The notes under the pieces were generated by a model, which did no database searches, was not told the DNA's origin, and worked only from the letters and a program-made list of their open reading frames with translations. The position numbers were made by a program, and so were the translations under genes. A stretch of DNA of 33,864 bases from GCA-020356105 sp964347475 (GTDB lineage Bacteria; Pseudomonadota; Alphaproteobacteria; UBA8366; JADFVY01): assembly GCA_964347475.1 (NCBI GenBank), contig CAYFYY010000045.1:1-33864 (forward strand). Reading direction: 5' to 3'. Positions 24,930 through 33,864 of the stretch are shown one piece after another; position 1 is the first letter of the stretch; each line of letters opens with the position of its first letter.

Positions 24930-25742
24930 TTACGTCCCCACCCTGAGCGGCGCGACGAGGCCCCGCAGCGCGGCGATGACGCTGAGCGCGGTGAGCTTGC
25001 CGGTGCGCGGGTTCTCCTCGGACGGGACGTTCTCGATCGTCATCTCGAAGCGCACGCTGTCGGCCTCGACCCGGATCGTGTGGGTGTTGCGCGTCACCGC
25101 CGGGTCGGCCCAGATCTCGAGCCGCGTGCGGTCCGGGCCGATGCCGGCGAGGCTCAGCGCCGCCGCGACGTTGACGTTGGCCGGAAAGCCCCTGGCGCCC
25201 TCGCGCGCCGTGCCGGCGAATATCTTCAGCGGTGCGTCGAGTCCCTCGAGGGAGATCCCCTGTTCCTCGAGATACGGCGCGCCGGCGAGGCCCCGTGGCG
25301 GCTTGCGGGTCACCATGGTGACCGACTCGATGGTCCCCTCGGCGGCCGCGCGCACCGCGTCCAGCCCCAAAAGGGCACCGGTCGGCACGATGATGCGCGC
25401 GCCGTGCTCGCGTGCCAGCGCCTCGTATCCGGGATGCGCCAGGAGCTGGCCGACGCTGAGCGGCATGAAGATCCGCCCCGCCTTCAGCGCCGGAGCGGCG
25501 ATCTCGGCGAAGACCGCGGCCGGCGCGCACTCTATGACGATGTCTCCAACTGTCGCCAATTCGTCCGCGGCCGCGACCGGGACCGGGGCTGCGAATCCGG
25601 CCATGCGGCGCTGCGCCGCGCCGCGGTCGCGGGCCGACACCGCGGCAAGGTGCAGCCCTTCCATGCCCTGGTCGAGCCTGCGCGCGACCGCCATGCCGAT
25701 CGCGCCGAAGCCGCCGATCGCAACTGCCAGAGTTTTCGTCAT
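24930..25742 (-). CDS. L-aspartate dehydrogenase-like protein (DUF108/NadX family)
   Basis: A 270-residue NAD(P)-dependent enzyme expected to interconvert aspartate and iminoaspartate/oxaloacetate with ammonia. The Rossmann loop is VAIGGFGAIGMAVARRL (8-24). Other family features are VIECAPAAVF, MPLSVGQLL, IIVPTGALLGLDAV and NVNVAAALSLAGIGPDRTRLEIWADP with the conserved His in TRNTHTI. The length matches the family. MTKTLAVAIGG at 25742 was chosen; the longer frame to 25895 adds 51 non-family residues overlapping the divergent upstream region. It is divergent from the TctC gene, so the two may share control and substrate, for example an amino or dicarboxylic acid. The true substrate is unknown. 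Confidence 0.85.
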   Translation of the reverse strand: MTKTLAVAIGGFGAIGMAVARRLDQGMEGLHLAAVSARDRGAAQRRMAGFAAPVPVAAADELATVGDIVIECAPAAVFAEIAAPALKAGRIFMPLSVGQLLAHPGYEALAREHGARIIVPTGALLGLDAVRAAAEGTIESVTMVTRKPPRGLAGAPYLEEQGISLEGLDAPLKIFAGTAREGARGFPANVNVAAALSLAGIGPDRTRLEIWADPAVTRNTHTIRVEADSVRFEMTIENVPSEENPRTGKLTALSVIAALRGLVAPLRVGT

Positions 25743-25994
25743 ATCCGTCCGAATTCCATTTCCTTTGAGTTGGCCGGGCGGTTGGCAAACCCGCCGCGCA
25801 TACGCTAGGTTACCGCCGCCTCGCAGATCAAGCCCGCGCGATCGCCGTGGCAGCCGCAGCGGATCGGCAACAGGGAGGAACACCGCATGCGGCACAGCAC
25901 GCCCCGGGGCCCGTCGTCGGCAGCCAGGCGTTTATGAATTCGAAGTGCAATGAGAAGCATCGATTCGATGCATGGATTGTTGGGAGAAAAGCAC

Positions 25995-26960
25995 ATGATA
26001 CGCAAATCAATCGTCGGCCTGGCCGCCGCGGCTATGGCTGCGGCGGCGCTGTCCGCCACACCCGCAAACGCCGAGATCCCGTGCGGCACCGCGAAGCTGA
26101 TCGTGCCTTGGGGCGCCGGCGGCGGCACCGACGTGATCTTCAGAATCATTGCCGAGGCGGCCAACAAGCACGGTGCGAAGCCCCAGCTTCAGGTCGTCAA
26201 TATCGGCGGCCAGGGGGGCAACAAGGGCGCCAAGGAAGCGGTCAAGGCCAAGCCCGACGGCTGCACCCTGTTTGCCATTCACCAGAGCGCGATCAGCAGC
26301 TTCCTGACCGGCCGCGTCGACTTCACCTGGGATTCCTTCGAGCCCGTGGCGCTGATGACGCGCACGCCGACCATCTACGGCGCCAACGCCAAGGTGCCGT
26401 ACAGCAGTCTGCAGGAGCTGGCCGGCTACGCGAAGGAAAACCCGAACGAGGTGCTCGCGGGCGGCACGCTCGGCTCGACCAGCCACTTCGCGATGCTGGA
26501 GCTGCAGGATGCGGCGGGCGTCGAGTTCGAGCATATCTCGTATGACGGTACGCGCGAGCGCATGACGGCGCTGCTCGCGAACAACATCCATATCGGCGAG
26601 ATCAACCTGGCCGCGGCGAAGAAATACATCCAGTCCGGCGAGCTGAAGGCGCTGGCCATCACCACGGAGGCACGCAATCCGGAGATCCCCGACGTGCCGA
26701 CGGCGAAAGAGCAGGGCTTCGACCTAGTCATCGGCGTCGACCGCGGAATCGTGCTGCCGAAGGGCGCCCCGAAGGACGTCGTCGACCACTATATCGGCAT
26801 CTTCCGCGCCGTCGCCAAGGATCCGAACGTGCAGAGGCAGATGGAGGCCAAAGGCTCAACGATGCCGTTCCTGGCGGGCGACGACTACCGCGCCTATTTC
26901 GAGCGCACGTTCAAGAAGTGGAAGCAGATCGCAATCAACGTCGGCATGTACAAGGGCTGA
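25995..26960 (+). CDS. Tripartite tricarboxylate transporter substrate-binding protein (TctC/Bug family)
   Basis: A 321-residue periplasmic receptor that captures an organic acid and hands it to the TctAB membrane pair. A signal peptide (MIRKSIVGLAAAAMAAAALS, cut after ANA) precedes IPCGTAKLIVPWGAGGGTDVIFRIIAE, the conserved Bug family ligand loop. NIGGQGGNKGAKEAVKAKPDG and ALAITTEARNPEIPDVPTAKEQGF are also typical. ATG 25995 follows gggaga at the right distance; in-frame codons further upstream would precede the signal peptide and are rejected. The ligand cannot be read from sequence; the Asn/Ser-rich loop and the divergent aspartate dehydrogenase suggest a dicarboxylate or amino acid derivative. 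Confidence 0.93.
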   Translation: MIRKSIVGLAAAAMAAAALSATPANAEIPCGTAKLIVPWGAGGGTDVIFRIIAEAANKHGAKPQLQVVNIGGQGGNKGAKEAVKAKPDGCTLFAIHQSAISSFLTGRVDFTWDSFEPVALMTRTPTIYGANAKVPYSSLQELAGYAKENPNEVLAGGTLGSTSHFAMLELQDAAGVEFEHISYDGTRERMTALLANNIHIGEINLAAAKKYIQSGELKALAITTEARNPEIPDVPTAKEQGFDLVIGVDRGIVLPKGAPKDVVDHYIGIFRAVAKDPNVQRQMEAKGSTMPFLAGDDYRAYFERTFKKWKQIAINVGMYKG

Positions 26961-27043
26961 TCGCGCGGTCGGGGTGCCGGCCCGGTCCCGCACGGGTCCG
27001 GGTCGGTCGGTCGTGATTGCATCGCCAGTCGGGGAGAGGGCCG

Positions 27044-27523
27044 GTGAACGCCATCAACCGGGATACCGTGGTTGCGGTATGTCTTCTGCTGTTCTGCGGC
27101 GTGTTCTACGCCGCCAGCTTCCAGATCGAGGAAACGGCCTACGCGACCATCGGGGCGGAGGTGTGGCCGCGCCTGATCCTCGCCGTGATGCTCGCGCTGT
27201 CGCTGGTCTACCTCGTGCAGTCGATGCGCAAGGGGCCGCGCGCCGCGGCAACGGCCAAGGCCGGGTTGTTCGCCCGGTACCGCAACGCCCTGTGGTGTTA
27301 CGCCCTGTTCCTCGCCTTCCTCCTTACGCTGGACGTCCTCGGCATGCTGCTGGGCGGGATTGCGTTCGTCTTTCTGACGCTGAGCGTGCTGGGTGAGCGC
27401 AGCCTGAAGATGCTGGCCGTCCACGCGGTCGTCGCGATCGTCGCGGTCGGCGCCATGTGGGCGATCTTCACCTTTGCCCTCAAGGTCATCCTGCCGCAGG
27501 GCGTGATCCTCAGCGTCTGGTAG
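27044..27523 (+). CDS. tctB: Tripartite tricarboxylate transporter small membrane subunit TctB
   Basis: A 159-residue protein with four hydrophobic segments: VAVCLLLFCGVFYAASFQ, WPRLILAVMLALSLVYLV, YALFLAFLLTLDVLGMLL and HAVVAIVAVGAMWAIFTFALKVILP. 'IGAEVWPRLIL' and the C-terminal LKVILPQG are hallmarks of TctB. GTG 27044 is preferred because ggggagagg lies just upstream; a TTG at 27017 would add nine residues. It lies 83 bases after tctC and 9 bases before tctA. Confidence 0.88.
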   Translation: MNAINRDTVVAVCLLLFCGVFYAASFQIEETAYATIGAEVWPRLILAVMLALSLVYLVQSMRKGPRAAATAKAGLFARYRNALWCYALFLAFLLTLDVLGMLLGGIAFVFLTLSVLGERSLKMLAVHAVVAIVAVGAMWAIFTFALKVILPQGVILSVW

Positions 27524-27532
27524 GAGGCACCC

Positions 27533-29218
<1,686 letters not shown>

Positions 29219-29233
29219 TCGGGCGCGCCCTGG

Positions 29234-30142
29234 CTACTTCCGCGCCAGCGGGTGTTTCTCGCCGACCAGCCGGCTGAGCCGCTCCTCCAGGACGTGGGTG
29301 TAGATCTGGGTCGTCGAGATATCGGCATGGCCGAGCATCTTCTGCACCGCCCGCAGGTCGGCGCCATGCGCCAGCAAATGGCTGGCGAACGCATGGCGCA
29401 GGACGTGCGGGCTGACCTTTGCGGGGTCGATGCCGGCCGCCGCCGCCAGTTCCTTTAGCATCTGGCCGAAGCGCTGGCGCGTCAGGTGCCCCGCCTTGCC
29501 GGCGGACGGAAACAGCCAGTTCGACTCGCGCGCGCCGCCCGGCAGGAAGGCATGGCGCACCTCCCTGTAGGCGGCGAGCGCCCGCTTTGCCTCCTCGGTC
29601 AACGGCACCAGCCGCTCCCTGCCACCCTTGCCGCGCACGATGACGAAGTCCTGTTCGCGGGCTACTGCCGCGTAGGGGAGCGCGACCAGTTCCGAGACCC
29701 GCATGCCGGTGGCGTACAGGAGCTCCATCAGGGCCTTCATGCGCAGCCCGGCGATCCCGGGCTGCGCCGCCGCCTGGGCCAGCATCACCGCGACGTCCGC
29801 CTCGCTCAGCAATTTCGGCAAGGCACGGCCGCGCCGCGGGCTGTCGACGGTCGCCGTCGGATCGTCGGCGCGGCGGCCCTCGGCGAACAGGAACTTGTGG
29901 AACTGCCGGATCGCCGATAGGCGGCGGGCGCTGCTGCTCGCCGCCATGCCCGCCATCGACATCGCCTGGAGCCACGACCGGATGTCGTCCACCGACGCGT
30001 CGCGGGGACCGTGTCCGCGGCGGTTCAAATGCGCCAGATAGGCGTTCAGGTCGCGGCGATAGGAGGCCAGCGTGTTGGCGGCGGCCCCGCGTTCGGCAGA
30101 GAGCATCTCCAGGAAACGCTCGCAGTCGGCGGCGGCGGACAC
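29234..30142 (-). CDS. xerD: Tyrosine recombinase XerD
   Basis: XerD with XerC resolves chromosome dimers at dif during cell division. The 302 residues carry the full catalytic set: Arg148 (ATGMRVSELVAL), Lys172 (VRGKGGRERLVPL), His246 and Arg249 (HVLRHAFASHLL), His272 (LGHADISTTQIY) and Tyr281. The SAM-like N-terminal domain is intact (FLEMLSAERGAAANTLASYRRDLNAY). The start is GTG 30142, two bases after the TAA of the upstream gene, so the pair is coupled. I treat it as the housekeeping recombinase, not an integrase, because it is full-length and sits next to the conserved 608-residue gene. Confidence 0.93.
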   Translation of the reverse strand: MSAAADCERFLEMLSAERGAAANTLASYRRDLNAYLAHLNRRGHGPRDASVDDIRSWLQAMSMAGMAASSSARRLSAIRQFHKFLFAEGRRADDPTATVDSPRRGRALPKLLSEADVAVMLAQAAAQPGIAGLRMKALMELLYATGMRVSELVALPYAAVAREQDFVIVRGKGGRERLVPLTEEAKRALAAYREVRHAFLPGGARESNWLFPSAGKAGHLTRQRFGQMLKELAAAAGIDPAKVSPHVLRHAFASHLLAHGADLRAVQKMLGHADISTTQIYTHVLEERLSRLVGEKHPLARK

Positions 30143-30144
30143 CT

Positions 30145-31971
30145 TTACAACCCACCCTGCAGCGCCGCCTCAAGGGCGAGCCGGCGGGCCTCCTCCTCGA
30201 GCTGGACCAGACGCAGGCCAATAATGATTTCCGATATCAGGTCGGGCCCCGCGTCGGCGACGCCCCCCTGCCCGAGCAGCAGCAACGCAAGCAGAACGGT
30301 TTCGCCCCGCCGACCCGCACTGGCGGCGCGCCGGAACTGCCGCAGGTAGGCCGGGTCGGCGGCCATGGCCGGCGCCCGCGACACGCTGACCAGTAACGCC
30401 AGCCAATCCTCGTCGCGCATCCGCTCACCCATTGCCTCGAACAGCGAATAGGCGAAGCCGGCCTGAAGCGCGGCATCGACACCGTCGTCCGTGTCGAGCG
30501 CAGCCAGCCATTCGGCATGGCCCGGCCCGCGCGCCGATCCGTCGGCGAGGGCGACCAGTGGCCACAGCAGGGCGGCCCGGCGCTTGTATACCGGCTCCTC
30601 CGGCGCGCGGCCGGCAATCGCCGCCCACTGACCCGCCTTTTCGATCCGGTTCGAAGCGTACAGGGCGCGCGCGGCATCGGCAGCGAACCACGTCAGCGCC
30701 GTTGCCGGCTGCAGCGCCTCCAGCATCGGCACATAGACGGCGACGCTCAGCCGGTAGATGTCGTCCGCCGCGGCCAGCTGCCAGGCCTTCTGCATGGCGG
30801 CCGCCTTGCCGACCGGCAGATCCTGGCGCGCTGCCGCCTGGTACAACAGTGCCCTGTTGCGGGGCGAATGGTCCGACTCGGCGATGGTCAGCGCGCTCGC
30901 GATTTCCTTGTCCGTGAATTCGACCGCAACGTAGTGTTCGGTCAGCCGTGCGGCTCCGATCGCGCCGGCGAGCACCGCCCGCTCCGCCGCCTCGAGCTGC
31001 ACCGGTTCGGGCACGGCCGGATTGTCGACCAGGGCCCGCAGCACCGCGAGCGAGTCCGTCTCGAGCACATCCGCCGGCAGCGAGGTCTTGGTCGTGCGGG
31101 CCAGGGCCAGATGCAGCGGCGTCGGCGCGGGCAACGACTTGACCCGGACCCTGCCCCCGGTGAGCATGGCGCCGACCATGCCGAAATACGCCGGATCATC
31201 GATGTTGCCCCCTTCCGACAGGAGGTTGAGACCGAAGTTGGCCGACGCGCTGTCGCCCGCACGCGCCTGGCAAAATACCAGGAGCTGTTCCCCGTAGGTC
31301 CCGGCCGCGATATCGTCGGCGGCGCCCAATGCCGTGCAGGCGCCGTCGTCGTCCCCGGCCAGCAGTCGGTTGTCGACCAGGATACGCAGCAACGCGGGAT
31401 CTTGGACCCGCTCCGGCAGCAGTTCCAGCATGTCGGAGACCGCACCCGACAGGCCCATCGCCTCGAGCCGTTCGACGCGTGCGGCCATGACGCTGGCATC
31501 GGGATCCGGCTCCGCGCGTGGCGGGACGATCGCCGTGGACAGGAGAAGCCGCCGCGCAAGATCGTGCAGCGAGGCGGAGTCATAGCGATCGGGCAGCTGC
31601 GGCAGCAGCCGCAGCAGCAGGCCCCGCGACGTGCCGTCCCACATCGCGATGCCGAGCCCACCCATCGACGGTTCCAGAAGTCCCCCGGAATCCGGATCGA
31701 TCGCGCGAAGCTCCCCGACCTCGATGTCGGGCGCAGGAATGTCCCCGGGTCCCGCCCCCTCGCCGGCGGGCGCAGTGGGGTCGGCCGGCGGCGGCGCCTG
31801 CAACGGCCCCGGGCTGGGTTCCGGCACCAGCTGACGCGGCGCGACCTGCGGCCATTCGAGCTGGGCCAGCACGATGTCGTCACGCGGTAATTCGGCGGCG
31901 GCGGCACACCCGAGCAGCGCCGGGATGACTGCCAGGATCAGCACATATTCAACGGGGAAAGCGCGAGTCAT
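30145..31971 (-). CDS. Secreted protein of unknown function with a Pro-rich linker and helical repeats, between aroK and xerD
   Basis: A 608-residue protein. The N-terminus has an export signal (ILAVIPALLGCAAAAEL, with a possible lipobox Cys22), then a Pro/Ala-rich linker (about 45-85: PEPSPGPLQAPPPADPTAPAGEGAG), then a large, mostly alpha-helical, Ala/Leu-rich region that may be a TPR-like solenoid. Rhodospirillales genomes often have such a gene between aroK and xerD, sometimes annotated 'antifreeze glycopeptide', a name with no functional support. The ATG at 31971 lies inside the 3' end of the small membrane gene before it, so translation is probably coupled. The function is unknown. Confidence 0.75.
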   Translation of the reverse strand: MTRAFPVEYVLILAVIPALLGCAAAAELPRDDIVLAQLEWPQVAPRQLVPEPSPGPLQAPPPADPTAPAGEGAGPGDIPAPDIEVGELRAIDPDSGGLLEPSMGGLGIAMWDGTSRGLLLRLLPQLPDRYDSASLHDLARRLLLSTAIVPPRAEPDPDASVMAARVERLEAMGLSGAVSDMLELLPERVQDPALLRILVDNRLLAGDDDGACTALGAADDIAAGTYGEQLLVFCQARAGDSASANFGLNLLSEGGNIDDPAYFGMVGAMLTGGRVRVKSLPAPTPLHLALARTTKTSLPADVLETDSLAVLRALVDNPAVPEPVQLEAAERAVLAGAIGAARLTEHYVAVEFTDKEIASALTIAESDHSPRNRALLYQAAARQDLPVGKAAAMQKAWQLAAADDIYRLSVAVYVPMLEALQPATALTWFAADAARALYASNRIEKAGQWAAIAGRAPEEPVYKRRAALLWPLVALADGSARGPGHAEWLAALDTDDGVDAALQAGFAYSLFEAMGERMRDEDWLALLVSVSRAPAMAADPAYLRQFRRAASAGRRGETVLLALLLLGQGGVADAGPDLISEIIIGLRLVQLEEEARRLALEAALQGGL

Positions 31972-32089
31972 CGAGTTTCGTTTCGACGGTTCCGGTGGGC
32001 GCCGGCAAATCCATTGTTCCGAGAACTATGAGTCCGGCCAGCAACAGGACTGAAGCCGCGATAATGCCGGTAAGTATGTATTTGTTCAT
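31949..32089 (-). CDS. Small single-pass membrane protein (46 residues)
   Basis: Read from ATG 32089: MNKYILTGIIAASVLLLAGL opens a single transmembrane helix (about 4-25), then a short Pro-containing tail, MDLPAPTGTVETKLDDSRFPR. I recognise the pattern 'D(I/L)PAPT..VEK...DDRFPR' from small proteins before similar genes in related bacteria, from memory only. It overlaps the 608-residue gene by 23 bases (stop at 31949, next start at 31971), so they look coupled. Codon use matches a real gene. Its role is unknown; it may anchor or assist the secreted partner. Confidence 0.7.
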   Translation of the reverse strand: MNKYILTGIIAASVLLLAGLIVLGTMDLPAPTGTVETKLDDSRFPR

Positions 32090-32264
32090 GCGGTCACTTC
32101 GAATCGGGGGGTCGGTGCAACGGTCGGCGGGCGCTTCGGCGGGCCGGGCCGGCGGCGGTTCGGGGTTTACGCTAGTCCTCGACTATGGCAATTCTGCGAC
32201 AGTTTAAATATCTGAAAGCCGCACTGCAACGGCGGGACGCCGGTTGCACGCGGGTACTGGCCGT

Positions 32265-32822
32265 ATGGGAGAGTCCCCACCGATTACGTTGCCGAAATCG
32301 CTCGTCCTGGTCGGGCTGATGGGGGCTGGCAAATCAGCGGTGGGCCGAAGATTGGCCGCAAAACTGGACGTTCCCTTCATCGATGCGGACAGCGAGATCG
32401 AGGCGGCGGCGGGCTGCAGTATCGAAGAGATCTTCGCACGGCATGGCGAGCCGGCGTTTCGCGATGGCGAACGGCGGGTCGTCGCGCGTTTGCTGGAGAC
32501 GGAACCGGTGCACGTTCTGGCCACCGGCGGCGGGGCGTTCATGGATCCGCAGACGCGCGCCGTGACGAAGAAGATGGCAATATCGGTATGGCTGCGGGCC
32601 GAGCTCGATATCCTGTTCGAGCGGGTCAGCCGCCGCAGTCACCGGCCGCTGCTGAAGACACCGGACCCGAAGGGCACGTTGGCGAACCTCATCGAATTGC
32701 GCTACCCCATCTATGCGGAGGCGGACATTATCGTCGACACGGGCGACGGTCCGATCGGCAGCATGGTGGACCGGGTGATCGCGGCAGTGGCTGCGTACCT
32801 TTCGAAGGAGATCGTGAAGTGA
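32265..32822 (+). CDS. aroK: Shikimate kinase
   Basis: AroK phosphorylates shikimate at position 3 in aromatic amino acid synthesis. The Walker A loop is GLMGAGKS (17-24 counted from ATG 32265), the substrate aspartate lies in FIDADSEIE, and RHGEPAFRDGERR, LATGGGAFM and RSHRPLLKT follow in the usual order. ATG 32265 is chosen; a TTG at 32244 would add seven residues, and neither has a strong ribosome site. Its stop overlaps the GTG of aroB (GTGA at 32819-32822). Confidence 0.93.
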   Translation: MGESPPITLPKSLVLVGLMGAGKSAVGRRLAAKLDVPFIDADSEIEAAAGCSIEEIFARHGEPAFRDGERRVVARLLETEPVHVLATGGGAFMDPQTRAVTKKMAISVWLRAELDILFERVSRRSHRPLLKTPDPKGTLANLIELRYPIYAEADIIVDTGDGPIGSMVDRVIAAVAAYLSKEIVK

Positions 32823-33864
32823 CGGCGCATGAGACGGTGCGGGTCGAGCTGGGTTCGCGCAGCTATGACATCGTCGTTGGCGACGACGTCCTTGCCAGCG
32901 CCGGCGAAATGATGGCGCCGGTGCTGCGGCGGCCGCGGGTCATCGTCGTGACCGACCGGCATGTCGCGGACCTGCACCTGGAGACGCTGCTGCGCTCGCT
33001 GTCGGACGGCGCGGTCGACGCGATTCCCATCGTTCTCGACGCCGGAGAGCAGACCAAGGATATCAGCCATTTCGGAAAGCTGATGGATGCGATACTGGGC
33101 CGCGGCATCGACCGCGACACCGCCCTGGTCGCGTTCGGCGGCGGCGTCGTCGGCGACCTGACGGGCTTCGTTGCCGCCACGGCATTGCGCGGCATCGACT
33201 TCATCCAGATCCCGACGACGCTCCTCGCCCAGGTCGACAGTTCCGTCGGCGGCAAGACCGGAATCAATTCGCCGCACGGCAAGAATCTGATCGGTGCGTT
33301 TCACCAGCCGCGCCTGGTGCTGGCCGACAGCCGTGTGCTGCGCACGCTGCCGCGGCGCGAAATGCTGGCCGGCTACGCGGAAGTGGTGAAATACGGGCTC
33401 ATCAGGGACGCGGCGTTCTTCGGCTGGCTCGAGGGGCATGGCGCCGACCTGGTCGATGGCGATCCAGCCAAGATCCGCCAGGCGGTCGTTACCAGCTGCA
33501 GGGCCAAGGCGGCAATCGTTGCGGCCGACGAGCGCGAAGCCGGCGAGCGCGCACTGCTGAACCTGGGGCACACCTTCGGGCACGCGCTCGAAGCGGAGAC
33601 CGGTTACAGCAACACCCTGTTGCACGGCGAGGCGGTGGCCATCGGCATGGTCATGGCCTTCGATCTGTCGGCGCGGCTCGGGCTGTGCCCACCGGACGAT
33701 GCGGCGCGGGTACGACGCCACCTCGCAGCGGTCGGGCTGCCGACCGGCACCAACTTCACCAACTCCGTCCTATGGGACCCGGCGCGCCTGATGTCCCACA
33801 TGGGGCGGGACAAGAAAGCCAAGGGCGGCAAGCTGACCTTCATCCTCGTGCACGGCATCGGAGA
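32819..33864 (+). CDS. aroB: 3-dehydroquinate synthase, C-terminus cut off by the window
   Basis: AroB turns DAHP into 3-dehydroquinate, the step that forms the ring in the shikimate pathway, using NAD and a divalent metal. 348 codons are visible. Motifs are GGGVVGDLTGFVAAT (NAD loop), IPTTLLAQVDSSVGGKTGIN, EVVKYGLI (metal Glu), NLGHTFGHALE and LHGEAVAIGM (metal His residues), and the C-terminal GRDKKAKGGKLTFIL. The frame is open to the last base, so the final residues are missing. GTG 32819 overlaps the aroK stop, giving tight translational coupling. Confidence 0.96.
   Translation, partial: MTAHETVRVELGSRSYDIVVGDDVLASAGEMMAPVLRRPRVIVVTDRHVADLHLETLLRSLSDGAVDAIPIVLDAGEQTKDISHFGKLMDAILGRGIDRDTALVAFGGGVVGDLTGFVAATALRGIDFIQIPTTLLAQVDSSVGGKTGINSPHGKNLIGAFHQPRLVLADSRVLRTLPRREMLAGYAEVVKYGLIRDAAFFGWLEGHGADLVDGDPAKIRQAVVTSCRAKAAIVAADEREAGERALLNLGHTFGHALEAETGYSNTLLHGEAVAIGMVMAFDLSARLGLCPPDDAARVRRHLAAVGLPTGTNFTNSVLWDPARLMSHMGRDKKAKGGKLTFILVHGIG

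Noticed and set aside
29234..30142. XerD as integrase of a mobile island covering the middle block
   Set aside because: It is a canonical housekeeping XerD coupled to a conserved neighbour, with no att-like repeats or tRNA gene seen at either side.
31995..32207. A 70-codon plus-strand frame before aroK
   Set aside because: It is antisense to the more convincing 46-residue membrane gene and has no ribosome site or recognisable features.

Overview
The window looks like a chromosomal segment of a high-G+C alphaproteobacterium, probably Rhodospirillales-like. Evidence: a secA / parvulin / argJ / GNAT / mutT neighbourhood, comF-grxC-nitrilase, accA, a Mcl1-type malyl-CoA lyase, and xerD next to an aroKB pair. 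No rRNA, tRNA or CRISPR array was seen.

Left part (1-10612), housekeeping: the 5' end of secA (minus) diverges from a secreted parvulin isomerase followed by argJ, a RimJ/L-type acetyltransferase and mutT. Three tandem paralogous polytopic membrane proteins and a BioC-like methyltransferase lie on the minus strand. They are followed by comF, then grxC and a nitrilase-family amidase (plus), a strong hairpin terminator, and accA (minus).

Middle part (about 10740-29218), accessory: a malyl-CoA lyase (mcl1); a 1595-residue protein made almost entirely of RTX calcium-binding repeats with a type I secretion-like C-terminus; a second diverged copy of the mcl1 promoter and first codons; and then the most interesting block. 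That block, 17311-22161, has a YcaO protein and a TfuA protein (ATGA overlap), a cytoplasmic thermolysin-like zinc peptidase, and a 217-residue protein ending in five perfect SGAHARI heptapeptides that differ only at synonymous sites. This is the layout of a RiPP (ribosomally made, modified peptide) pathway with a multi-core precursor, most likely a thioamidated peptide. Its DNA has visibly lower G+C (about 50% in hand-counted lines) than the core genes (about 70%). After it come a GNAT acetyltransferase, a class III nucleotide cyclase with TolB-like and TPR domains, an aspartate dehydrogenase-like enzyme, and a divergent tripartite tricarboxylate transporter operon (TctC-TctB-TctA).

Right part (29234-33864), core again: on the minus strand a 46-residue membrane peptide overlaps a 608-residue secreted protein, which abuts xerD; divergently, aroK overlaps aroB, which runs off the window. 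Because xerD and accA are commonly neighbours in alphaproteobacteria, the middle block may be one large insertion (or several) between them.

All functional assignments are by reading motifs; no database search was possible.
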